Part shown: piece by piece, positions 8,301-14,896 of the stretch
How positions within the stretch are numbered: the first letter of the stretch is position 1
How the letters are laid out: every line of letters starts with the position of its first letter
Source of the DNA: Phycisphaerales bacterium
GTDB lineage: Bacteria; Planctomycetota; Phycisphaerae; Phycisphaerales; UBA1924
Direction: 5' to 3'
DNA length: 64,000 nt
NCBI GenBank assembly: GCA_020850415.1
Contig: JADZER010000017.1
Location: 124,001-188,000, forward strand
Position numbers and translations under genes: made by a program
The notes under the pieces: model-generated
What the model saw: only the letters and a program-made list of their open reading frames with translations
The model's database searches: none
What the model was told of the DNA's origin: nothing

Positions 8301-9647
8301 GGAGATGTCCTTGTCGGCGAGGATGCCCAGCTCGCGCTCGAGCCTGGCCCGCTCGTCCGAGAGTGTGGTGGCACGGCTCTCCGAGCCGTCAGCCTCTGAG
8401 TCCGGAGGGGGATCCTGACTCACGGCTCGGAGAGCCGTGCCACCAGAAGGCCCGTACCTCCACACCATGCCCGCCTCGGCGAGCATCCGGAGCGCCTTGT
8501 CGCAGTCGGCCTTCAGCCTCCCCGCGTCGGCCTTGTCCCGCGTCGCGTCGAAGGGCTCGAGCTCGAACCGGGCGCAGTACGCCTTGTACCACGCCGTCAG
8601 GTCGCCGCCGAACGCCGGGTCGTCGTGCGCGGGGAGGTCCTTGGCCTTGGGGATCTTCACCCGCACCACCGGCGCGTGGTTCGCCCCGATCGGCAGCTCC
8701 ACCGCGCACCGCGCGGCGATCGAGCATGAGTTCGCCAGCGCCTCGAGCCCCGCCCCCGCGTACTCGCCCCCGCTGTACTCGCCCCTGTTGTACTCGCCGT
8801 CCCCGAAGATCTCCCGCATCTGCCCCGGGCTCTTGACATACAGCTCCGGCGTGTACTTCATCCGCGCCGTGTCGCTCTTGAGCTTGCCCGTCGAGATGCA
8901 GATCAGCGTGTCGTGCGCGTCGTGGTCCTCGGCCCTCAGAAAGTGGCTGTCGTTGTCGCACACCAGCGGCAGGCGCAGCTGGCGCGCCAGCCTCACCAGC
9001 AGCGGGTTGATCGCGTTCTGCTCCGGCACATGGTGCTGCATCTCGACGAAGAACCGCGGCCCCGTCCCCTCGTCCGCGAACACCCGCGCGTGCCACTCGG
9101 CGCTCTCGACCGCCCGCTCCCAGTGCCTGGCGTCCCCGCTCTGCACCCGCGCCAGCAGGTGCTCCCCGATCTCGCTCCCCAGGTGGCCGTTGATCGCGAT
9201 CAGGCCCGAGTTGTGCTTCTCCAGCAGCCCCCGGTCCATCCGCGGCTTGTAGTAAAAGCCCGTGAGGTACGCCTCCGAGCACAGGTACATCAGGTTGTTC
9301 CACCCGGTCAGATTCTCGGCCAGCAGCACCAGGTGATACCCGCCGTCCGAGACGCCCGTGTAGGTCCGGTCGGTCCGATCGCCCGGCGCGACATACGCCT
9401 CGACCCCCAGGATGGGCTTCACGCCGTGCTTGTGGCAGGTCTCGTAGAACGCCACCGCCCCGAACAGGTTGCCGTGGTCGGTCAGCGCGACCGCCGGCAT
9501 GCCCAGCTCCTTCACCCGCTGGACCAGCCGGTCGATCCGGTTGCCCCCGTCCAGGAGCGAGTACTCCGAGTGCAGGTGCAGATGGATAAACCCCGCCTGC
9601 GCGGGCGTAACCACCTGATCTACAACATCTTGTGGATCGCTGCCCAT
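5364..9647 (-). CDS. dnaE: DNA polymerase III alpha subunit with three in-frame repeat insertions
   Basis: This is the replicative polymerase catalytic subunit. The product is 1427 aa, against about 1160-1200 for typical DnaE. ATG 9647 is used; the track start three codons upstream is TTG. The N-terminal PHP domain is clear (FIHLHLHSEYSLLDGGNRID; ALTDHGNLFGA). The palm carries the catalytic acidic motif YPDIDIDLCQDGRGEVINYV. Later come GVFQFESGGMRR, the FNKSHSTGYAIVAYQTAYLK finger region, an OB-fold and a C-terminal tail. Three stretches have no counterpart in DnaE: about residues 402-427 (GGTALRAVS...GSESRATT), 723-760 (RDGETKRRRDGVGATKPDA...SLRLSVSSSL) and 1051-1088 (RDGETERRRDKVVATHPDA...SLRLSVSSSL). 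Each is encoded by a palindromic repeat element and lies in a variable loop between conserved blocks. All conserved motifs are intact, so the gene is probably functional. Confidence 0.95.
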   Translation of the reverse strand: MGSDPQDVVDQVVTPAQAGFIHLHLHSEYSLLDGGNRIDRLVQRVKELGMPAVALTDHGNLFGAVAFYETCHKHGVKPILGVEAYVAPGDRTDRTYTGVSDGGYHLVLLAENLTGWNNLMYLCSEAYLTGFYYKPRMDRGLLEKHNSGLIAINGHLGSEIGEHLLARVQSGDARHWERAVESAEWHARVFADEGTGPRFFVEMQHHVPEQNAINPLLVRLARQLRLPLVCDNDSHFLRAEDHDAHDTLICISTGKLKSDTARMKYTPELYVKSPGQMREIFGDGEYNRGEYSGGEYAGAGLEALANSCSIAARCAVELPIGANHAPVVRVKIPKAKDLPAHDDPAFGGDLTAWYKAYCARFELEPFDATRDKADAGRLKADCDKALRMLAEAGMVWRYGPSGGTALRAVSQDPPPDSEADGSESRATTLSDERARLERELGILADKDISAYFLIVWDFVNWGRQRGIPANARGSGVGTMVGYVLGLSNACPVRYGLLFERFTDPDRSEYPDIDIDLCQDGRGEVINYVREKYGHVAQIITFGTMKARAAIRDCSRVLEVSLPVADRIAKMIPETLNITLDEAIEAEPDFRELCEGRAAALAKINANLPAHQHISAEQIRQLIDNARVLEGQARHSSVHAAGVIVATQPLHELVPLYRQTGGAENEIVTQWDGPTCEKMGLLKMDFLGLRTLSVIERAKQLIRETMPEGEIWRAVGRGGEFGSRDGETKRRRDGVGATKPDAASDSERTSSLRLSVSSSLSFIHPLDLDRLTYDDPRVFDLFQRGDTTGVFQFESGGMRRLLVEMKPDRLEDLIAANALFRPGPMDLIPDYNRRKHGEQEAPSVHPIVDKFTGETYGVMVYQEQVMQIVHELGGIPLRAAYTLIKAISKKKEKVIEANRPRFIEGAVGHGLKKADAEGLFELILKFAGYGFNKSHSTGYAIVAYQTAYLKTYFPAHYMAAFLTYESQAQKVSDWISYLEDARRTRSIDPRTGRVTRQGIEVRPPDINLSQASFTVVYDEDEARDSAHGHIRFGIRALKGAGEKAIDAVIAERDGETERRRDKVVATHPDAAPNSGRTPSLRLSVSSSLESRRPYTSLFDFCERVPQGVVNKATIEALIKGGAFDSVHSRADRASLVASIEAAVSAGQKLAQDKASGQSQLFGFGGGDEAGPAPETPLVRAPAWSESETLAQEKETLGFYVSSHPLEQWKHWSTIFANATLAELRDRGQDARVVLPVLVNSVRAIVIKQGKNAGQKMAILTVEDLSGAADAVMFADCYTRHGHLLEDDAPKFLLGRVDLSRGDPQVLVDRLVPIDGLPLDRGILRVTVSELRLNGSSRQALDRLATTLAPALAPTSGDAARAPGTVPIELVVETDELICEVKPARELRTTLTPDLARELTAAVGEGGVKLYKGVAVELEKDRKPWEKRG
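6386..6497. repeat. Palindromic element, family A, inside dnaE
   Basis: About 112 bp. The left arm is GAGACGAAGAGACCGAGAGA and onward; the right arm is its near-perfect inverse, with about 35-bp arms around a 37-nt core (CGCCCGGAATTCGGCGCCGC...). It is inserted in frame in the loop before the conserved 'TSLFDFCERV' of DnaE and adds roughly 37 residues. The arms consist of degenerate GAGACGRA units. Confidence 0.85.
7369..7482. repeat. Palindromic element, family A, second copy inside dnaE
   Basis: About 114 bp. Inverted arms of GAGACG-type units flank a core (CTCGGAATCAGACGCCGCGT...) that is clearly homologous to the core of the 6386-6497 copy. It has the same orientation and reading frame as that copy. 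It is inserted just before the conserved DLDRLTYDDP block of DnaE and is followed by a run of C residues. Confidence 0.85.
8367..8444. repeat. Palindromic element, family B, inside dnaE
   Basis: The 23-bp arms are perfectly complementary (8367-8389 begins GGTGGCACGGCTCTCCGAGC; 8422-8444 is its inverse) around a 32-nt spacer. Each arm is itself a small palindrome (ACGGCTC TCC GAGCCGT). In DnaE it encodes SGGTALRAVS...GSESRATT just upstream of the conserved RLERELGIL. Confidence 0.9.
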
Positions 9648-9882
9648 GGAGCCCAACCCTTATCACATGCCGGTCCCCCGCATGATACCCACCACACGCC
9701 CGGATGGGACCCATCCGACAGCTTCTCCCCGGCACAACCCGCACAGGCGATCGCCACCGGGGGTTGCGTGGTTCACACCACTGGCGGCAGGGGCCGGCCC
9801 ATGCCATATCTCCCCCGACGGGGTCCGACCCGACGCTCCCGGAGGGGCGTCGACGCCGGCCTCACGCTGGGAAGGGTCTCAC

Positions 9883-10587
9883 ATGCACACCAGACTCGCC
9901 GCCGTCGCCCTCGCCGCCCTCGCCGCCGCCGCCCACGCCGACATCGTCGAGATGTACTACAGCGCCCGCGGCCAGGGCCAGAACCTCCAGCTCACGGCGG
10001 GCGACCGCGTGTTCAACAGCTTCGCGGGCCAGCTCCTCCACCAGGTCGTGAGCGGCACGGGCGCGGGCGAGGACCTCGTCGGCCTCAACCCGTTCTACTG
10101 CGTCGATGTCTTCGAGCACGCCACGGGGTCGGCCAGCGAGTTCGTAGTCTCCGCCCTCACCGAGGTGCCCGACTCACGCCCCATGACCCCCAGCGCCGCC
10201 GCCGCCATGCGCAGCATCTTCGCCGCGGCCGCCGAGGCCCAGTACGCCGCCGACGCCCCCGCCGCCTACGCCGCGGCGTTCCAGATCGCCGTCTGGGAGA
10301 TCGCCTCGGACTATGACGACCAGCTCGGGGCGGCGAGCCTCGACCTTGCCGACGGGTTCTTCCGTGCCGCGTCCTACGGCGGCGGGGCCCTGCCCAGCCA
10401 GGTGTCCTCCTACGCGGCCGGCTTCTTCGACGCCGTGGAGGCCGGGGCGCAGTACGACGGCGAGGTCTACGCGCTCCGCTCCGAGCGGTTCCAGGATCAG
10501 ATCACCTCGCGGACAATCCCGACCCCCGGCTCGACCGCCGCGGTTGCGCTCGGCATGGTCCTCGCCATCGGACGCCGGCGCGGCTGA
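9883..10587 (+). CDS. Exported protein with PEP-CTERM-like sorting tail
   Basis: The 234-aa protein starts at ATG 9883 with a short signal peptide ending in AHA. The body is acidic and Ala-rich and contains a single conserved-looking core (NPFYCVDVFEHATG ... AAYAAAFQIAVWEIASDYDD). The track start at 9646 only extends it through non-coding sequence. The C-terminus reads PTPGSTAAVALGMVLAIGRRRG: a PTPGS motif, a hydrophobic segment and an arginine cluster. This is the planctomycete variant of the PEP-CTERM exosortase signal. The 'AFQIAVWEI' core resembles exported proteins described in PEP-CTERM surveys, but I cannot assign a function. Confidence 0.75.
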   Translation: MHTRLAAVALAALAAAAHADIVEMYYSARGQGQNLQLTAGDRVFNSFAGQLLHQVVSGTGAGEDLVGLNPFYCVDVFEHATGSASEFVVSALTEVPDSRPMTPSAAAAMRSIFAAAAEAQYAADAPAAYAAAFQIAVWEIASDYDDQLGAASLDLADGFFRAASYGGGALPSQVSSYAAGFFDAVEAGAQYDGEVYALRSERFQDQITSRTIPTPGSTAAVALGMVLAIGRRRG

Positions 10588-10681
10588 ACCCACCCACCCC
10601 CGTGCAAGCGCGCCGCGGGCCCAGTGCCTGCGGCGTGCTGCGTTTTGCGGACTGTTGGGTGCGCGAGCCGCGGAGGGACAC

Positions 10682-12226
10682 TTACCGCAGCAGCGCCTCG
10701 CCCTGCCGCGAGTCCTCCGCGTCCGCCCCGGCCTGGCCGTCGAGCAGCCCCAGCATCAGCTTCCCGATCTCCGCCTGGTGAAAGTACGCCGGGCGCTCGA
10801 AGCTCCGGCCCCCGCCGATGAACACATCGGGCTTGGTCGGGATCTTCGCGAACCGCTCGGCCCCGGCCCCGCGCACGAACAGCGGCACCGGCGTGTTCGA
10901 GTGGCTGTCGGAGTGCCACCTGTACCCGGGCATCTTGCCCGGCCCGTTGTCCTTCAGCGGCTGGAACGGGTCGGTGTCGCTCTCGGGCCCCAGCAGCAGG
11001 TGGTCGTGGTCGCTGGTCACGATCACCAGCGTGTTCGACCAGTCATACCCGCGGTCGCCCGCGTCCAGGATCTCGCACACCGCCTCGATTGTCGAGTGGT
11101 AGTCCTCCATCTCCTCGATCATGCGCCCGAGCTGGTTGTCGTGCATCGCCCAATCCACCGCCCCGCCCTCGATCATCAGGAAGAACCCGTCCGGGTCGTC
11201 GTCGACCCCGTTCAGCGCCGCCAGCGCCATCTCACGCAGCGTCGGCATGCCCTCCACAGGCTCGTGCGCCCCGGGCGTCGTCGTCCGCGCCTCCTCGCGG
11301 GGCGAGCGCTGCTGCTGGAGCGTCTGCCCCGTCCGGGGCACGATCATCAGCGGCAACGGCACGCTGCCCTCCGCCAGCGAACGCACCCGCTCGGCGTCCT
11401 CGACCAGGGTCCAGGTACCCCCGTCGGGGTGGGCGAGCGTCCCCCCGGCGAGCTCCGACCAGTCCTCCTGCCCGACGAAGACATACGAGGCCTCCGTCCG
11501 CTTCACCCCGTTGTCGTCGTACTTGGGGTGCCCGCCGCCGGCGATCACATCGCACACGCCGCCGCTGAGCATCTGGTGCGCGATCGCCACGAACATCTCA
11601 CGCTTGGGCACATGCGCCCCGCCCGCGCACGCCGGCGTCGCGTGCGAGAACGGCACGCTCGACACGATGCCGACCGACATCCCCCGCTCGCTCGCGGCCT
11701 CCGCGGCCGAACGCGTCGGGTTGCCCTCGCCGTCGATATTGATCGCGCCCTTGTAGGTCGTCACCCCCGTGAAGATCGCGCTGGCCGTGTTCGCCGAGTC
11801 CGGCGCCGTCGCCCGCAGCCACCGGTACGCCGCGAAGTGGAACGGGTACCCGCCCGACTCCCCCTCCAGCGCCGTGGTGTCCCACGCCTTGGCCGGGTCG
11901 TACGCGAGCTTGGGATCCTGGATCAGCGGGTCAGGCCCGGTGGGCCGGACACCGCCCCGCAGCGCGTGCGTCGCGACGCTGTAGCGGTCCCAGCCCTCGC
12001 CCTGATACACCATCGGCCCACCGCGCCACAGCTCGTAGGCGCGGTGCGTGTTGTACCCGCCCCCGTCCGAGATGAAGACGACGATGTTCTTGGGCGAACC
12101 ACCCTGGTTCCCATTCTGATCCCCAGTCTGGGTCCCAATCTGGTCCCCGGTCTGGGCGACGAGCGGGGCCGCCAGAGCGGCGAGCAGGGCGAGCGGCATG
12201 AGCGGCAAGAGCGGCGTAACAGGCAT
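10682..12226 (-). CDS. Alkaline phosphatase (PhoA superfamily), exported
   Basis: The 514-aa phosphomonoesterase starts at ATG 12226 and has a signal peptide (LLPLMPLALLAALAAPLVAQ). The track ORF adds 95 implausible residues. Family motifs are present: the metal-binding start NIVVFISDGGG; the catalytic nucleophile region APDSANTASAIFTGV, matching the DSAxxATA pattern; HDNQLGRMIEEM; and VIVTSDHDHLLLG with late metal ligands. After the signal peptide is a short low-complexity linker (TGDQIGTQTGDQNGNQGG) encoded by a degenerate 9-12 nt tandem repeat. Such enzymes release phosphate from organic esters in the periplasm. No Pho-box was recognised. A TGGAG lies upstream of the start. Confidence 0.85.
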   Translation of the reverse strand: MPVTPLLPLMPLALLAALAAPLVAQTGDQIGTQTGDQNGNQGGSPKNIVVFISDGGGYNTHRAYELWRGGPMVYQGEGWDRYSVATHALRGGVRPTGPDPLIQDPKLAYDPAKAWDTTALEGESGGYPFHFAAYRWLRATAPDSANTASAIFTGVTTYKGAINIDGEGNPTRSAAEAASERGMSVGIVSSVPFSHATPACAGGAHVPKREMFVAIAHQMLSGGVCDVIAGGGHPKYDDNGVKRTEASYVFVGQEDWSELAGGTLAHPDGGTWTLVEDAERVRSLAEGSVPLPLMIVPRTGQTLQQQRSPREEARTTTPGAHEPVEGMPTLREMALAALNGVDDDPDGFFLMIEGGAVDWAMHDNQLGRMIEEMEDYHSTIEAVCEILDAGDRGYDWSNTLVIVTSDHDHLLLGPESDTDPFQPLKDNGPGKMPGYRWHSDSHSNTPVPLFVRGAGAERFAKIPTKPDVFIGGGRSFERPAYFHQAEIGKLMLGLLDGQAGADAEDSRQGEALLR

Positions 12227-12326
12227 GGCGTGCTCCAGGCGTGACGCCCGGAGGGTATCGCGCCCGCCCGCACACCCGCCGGCCGGCCCCGCCAAGCCGC
12301 GCAAAGATCGTGTTGCCGCCAGGCGC

Positions 12327-13697
12327 CTAGTGGGCCGCCGACGCCACCGGCCTGCACGAGGCGAGCACCGCCAGCCCCACGCCCGCCGAGACCGCCGAGG
12401 CCAGCAGGATGCCCAGCTTCGCGTGGTCGAGCTCCGCCGGCGCGTCCTTGAACGCGAGGTTGGCGATGAACAGCGCCATCGTGAACCCGATGCCGCCCAG
12501 GCACCCCACACCGAAGATGTGCCGCCAAGAGACCCCCGTGGGCAGCGCCGCCAGGCGCAGCCGCACGGCGAGCACGCACGCCAAGAAGATCCCGATCGGC
12601 TTGCCCAGGCACAGCCCCAGGATCACGCCGAGGGTGTTCCGGCTGCCCAGCGTCTCGCCCACCTCGCCCTGGATCTCCACCCCGGCGTTCGCCAGCGCAA
12701 AGATGGGGATCACGAAGAACGCCGTCCAAGGGTGCAGCGCGTCCTCCAGCCGGTGCAGCACCGGCATCACCTGCAGGCTCGACTTGTGCACCGCCCACAC
12801 CGCCGCCCGCTGCTCCGAGCTGGTCTTGACATCGTGGTCGGGGTCCTCGCTGAGGCGCTCAAAGGTCTCGAGCGCCCCGCGGCTGGCCCCCAGGTACCGG
12901 CCGGCGTCCACGCGGGCGCTCGCCGGGATCGTCATCGCCCCCAGCACGCCCGCGATCGTCGCGTGCACGCCGCTCTTGTACACCAGCACCCACAGCACCA
13001 CCCCCAGCAGGAAGTACACGATCGGCCAGCGCACCCGCAGCCGGTTGCACGCGAACATCACCGCGACAACACCGGCCGCATACAGCAGGTAGTCCGTCGC
13101 GAGGCTCTCGGTGTAGAACAGCGCGATCACCACAAGCGCGCCCAGATCGTCCGCGATCGCCAGCGAGGTCAGGAACACCTTCAGCGACGCCGGCACGCGA
13201 CGCCCCAGCAGCGACAGGATCCCCAGCGCGAACGCGATGTCTGTCGCCATCGGCACGCCCCAACCCCGGATCGTCGGCTCCCCCGCGTTCACCGCCGCGA
13301 AAATCACCGCCGGCCCGATCATCCCCCCCACCGCCGCGGCGATCGGCAACGCCGCCTTGCGGGGGCTCGCCAGCTCGCCCACCAGAACCTCCCGCTTGAT
13401 CTCCAGCCCCACCACGAAGAAAAACAACGCCATCAGCGCGTCGTTGATCCAGTGCCCGAGCGAGTAGCTGAAGTCCAACGCGCCGAACGCGATCTTCAGC
13501 TTCTCGCCGTGGAACAGGTGGTGGTACGACCCGTGCGCCGCCGAGTTGGCCCACACCATCGCGCACACCGTGCACAGGATCAGCACGATGCCCCCCGCCG
13601 AGCTCAGGCGAGAGAAGCGAAGGAACGGGCTCGTCAGACGCTCGATCGGCTCGGGGCTGGCCCGGTCGGCGGCGGTGGGGATTCTGGGTCCGGCCAT
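12327..13697 (-). CDS. nhaA: Na+/H+ antiporter NhaA
   Basis: The 456-aa inner-membrane antiporter exchanges Na+ (or Li+) for protons and maintains pH and sodium homeostasis. ATG 13697 has GGAGGA upstream, 11 nt away. NhaA landmarks are intact: WINDALMALFFFVVGLEIKRE, MATDIAFALGILSLLG, and LAIADDLGALVVIALFY, which carries the adjacent aspartates of the ion site. The C-terminal half follows with FGVGCLGGIGFTMALFIANLAF. A hydrophilic insert of about 40 residues (SARVDAGRYLGAS...SSEQRAAVWAVHK) separates the halves, as in many non-enteric NhaA proteins. The DUF1569 gene at 13788 is divergent. Confidence 0.95.
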   Translation of the reverse strand: MAGPRIPTAADRASPEPIERLTSPFLRFSRLSSAGGIVLILCTVCAMVWANSAAHGSYHHLFHGEKLKIAFGALDFSYSLGHWINDALMALFFFVVGLEIKREVLVGELASPRKAALPIAAAVGGMIGPAVIFAAVNAGEPTIRGWGVPMATDIAFALGILSLLGRRVPASLKVFLTSLAIADDLGALVVIALFYTESLATDYLLYAAGVVAVMFACNRLRVRWPIVYFLLGVVLWVLVYKSGVHATIAGVLGAMTIPASARVDAGRYLGASRGALETFERLSEDPDHDVKTSSEQRAAVWAVHKSSLQVMPVLHRLEDALHPWTAFFVIPIFALANAGVEIQGEVGETLGSRNTLGVILGLCLGKPIGIFLACVLAVRLRLAALPTGVSWRHIFGVGCLGGIGFTMALFIANLAFKDAPAELDHAKLGILLASAVSAGVGLAVLASCRPVASAAH

Positions 13698-13775
13698 GAT
13701 GGGTCGGTTCCTCCGGTGTGTACGCTCGTCAAGGGGGTCCGCGATCGTAGCGGCAAGGCCCGGGAACCGCTCGGA

Positions 13776-13781
13776 TATCCT
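13776..13781 (+). promoter_or_regulatory. Leaderless-type -10 hexamer (TATCCT) for the DUF1569 gene
   Basis: TATCCT ends exactly 6 nt before ATG 13788 and no Shine-Dalgarno lies between. It shares its geometry with the other sites listed for 14885, 17419, 25248, 59873, 60409 and 62210. Confidence 0.45.
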
Positions 13782-13787
13782 CACGCC

Positions 13788-14291
13788 ATGCCCATCATCG
13801 ACACCAGGCGAGTATCGAACCGCCGCGAAGTCCAGTTCAGCACACTCGACGAACTCGCCGCCGAGGCCGACCGCATCGCCCAGGCGGAGGCCGAGGGGCA
13901 CACCCGTGCCCTGGGCAACTGGTCGCCGGGCCAGAACCTCCAGCACCTGGCCCGCTTCATGACCTGCTCGCTCGACGGCTTCGGCAAGCCGCCCCCGCTC
14001 CCCGTGAGGCTCTTCGGGCGGGTCTTCCGGCTCATCCTCTGCGGGCGCATGCTCAAAAAGCCCGCCCCCGCGGGCTTCAAACTGCCCAAAGGCCTCCCAT
14101 TCCTCCCCGACGATCACACCACCGCCGCCGACGGCGCACGCGAGCTCCGCGACGTCATCGACCGCGTGCGCCGCGCCGACCCGTTCATCCCCGCCAGCCC
14201 GCTGTTCGGCAAACTAAATCGCGAGCAATGGATCGCGCTGCATTTGCGCCATGCGGAGTTACACCTGAGCTTTGTGGCCCTCGATCGCTGA
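13788..14291 (+). CDS. DUF1569 family protein (DinB-like four-helix fold)
   Basis: The 167-aa cytoplasmic protein has recognisable DUF1569 features: NWSPGQNLQHLARFMTCSLDG near the N-terminus, KKPAPAGFKLPKGLPFLPD in the middle, and a C-terminal HxxLHxRHAELHLSF-type block (QWIALHLRHAELHLSFV). The histidines at both ends match the putative metal-binding positions of the DinB/YfiT-like superfamily to which DUF1569 belongs. The biochemical role is unknown; thiol-transferase-like chemistry is known for relatives only. The start is ATG 13788, because the track ORF from 12198 is an antisense shadow of nhaA. Confidence 0.85.
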   Translation: MPIIDTRRVSNRREVQFSTLDELAAEADRIAQAEAEGHTRALGNWSPGQNLQHLARFMTCSLDGFGKPPPLPVRLFGRVFRLILCGRMLKKPAPAGFKLPKGLPFLPDDHTTAADGARELRDVIDRVRRADPFIPASPLFGKLNREQWIALHLRHAELHLSFVALDR

Positions 14292-14477
14292 TCCTGCGCG
14301 ATCCGGGGGGGTCGCACGCCACCACAACATGCGGAAGTCCGCTGACGCCCGCGCGCCCCCCGCGATCCGCCGCCGGCGCGCCTGCACCGAAGCACCCGCA
14401 GGCCCGTACAGTGGAGCAGTTGCGGGCCCGCTCGTTCGCCGCGTACGCGTCGCCGGGCCCGAAGCAGGAGAACTCGC

Positions 14478-14627
14478 ATGGTCCGGATTCCGAAGCTCCG
14501 AACGACACACATCGTGCTGATGTTGCTGGGGATCGGCGCTCTCGCGCTGGCGTCCTGCAAAACCTCCGAGGGCCTCGGCAAGGATGTCGAGAACCTCGGC
14601 GAGAACATCCAGGACGCGGCGGACTGA
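14478..14627 (+). CDS. Entericidin-like small lipoprotein
   Basis: The gene is too short for the track and encodes 49 aa. A lipobox signal peptide (VLMLLGIGALALASC) is followed by KTSEGLGKDVENLGENIQDA, which fits the entericidin A/B family pattern (GxGxDxxxxGxxIxxAA). Entericidins are small cell-envelope lipoproteins associated with stress or stationary phase. AGCAGGAG lies 8 nt before ATG 14478. A strong GC hairpin starts at the stop codon. Confidence 0.8.
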   Translation: MVRIPKLRTTHIVLMLLGIGALALASCKTSEGLGKDVENLGENIQDAAD

Positions 14628-14649
14628 CGGGGCGCACACGCGCCCCGTC
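14626..14649 (+). terminator. Strong GC hairpin at the 3' end of the entericidin-like gene
   Basis: GACGGGGCGC, ACAC loop, GCGCCCCGTC: a perfect 10-bp stem starting within the TGA. There is no U-tract, so it may be a 3'-stabilising hairpin or attenuator rather than a classic intrinsic terminator. Confidence 0.5.
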
Positions 14650-14687
14650 CCCGTTGCCCACCCAACCACATCACAAGGAGACTTCAC

Positions 14688-14867
14688 ATGGAATACGGCA
14701 TCATCGGGACCATCGTCCTCATCCTCGACATCATCGCGATCGTCAGCGTCCTCGCCGGACGCGGCTCGGTCGGCCACAAGCTCCTCTGGACGCTCCTGAT
14801 CCTCCTCCTCCCCGTCATCGGCATGATCCTCTACTTCCTCATCGGACGCAGCGCCGCCGACGCCTGA
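14688..14867 (+). CDS. Small two-helix membrane protein, PLDc_N-like
   Basis: The 59-aa protein is missing from the track. It has two hydrophobic helices (GIIGTIVLILDIIAIVSVLAG and LLWTLLILLLPVIGMILYFLIG) separated by RGSVGHK. The second helix and its LPVIGMILYFLIGR ending match the phospholipase D N-terminal (PLDc_N) module found free-standing in many bacteria. AAGGAG lies 8 nt upstream. It follows the entericidin-like gene by 60 nt, so both may be envelope-stress proteins; that link is inference from position. Confidence 0.8.
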   Translation: MEYGIIGTIVLILDIIAIVSVLAGRGSVGHKLLWTLLILLLPVIGMILYFLIGRSAADA

Positions 14868-14884
14868 CCCCACCCGCCCCCGCG

Positions 14885-14890
14885 TAGACT
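14885..14890 (+). promoter_or_regulatory. Leaderless-type -10 hexamer (TAGACT) for gamma-glutamyltransferase
   Basis: TAGACT, then GGGGGC, then ATG 14897: spacing of 6 nt. No Shine-Dalgarno is visible. Confidence 0.5.
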
Positions 14891-14896
14891 GGGGGC

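Noticed and set aside
5364-9647. The three extra DnaE segments could be inteins.
   Set aside because: They are only about 25-40 residues, lack any intein block (no terminal Cys/Ser, HN motif or endonuclease), and are encoded by inverted repeats that also occur elsewhere.
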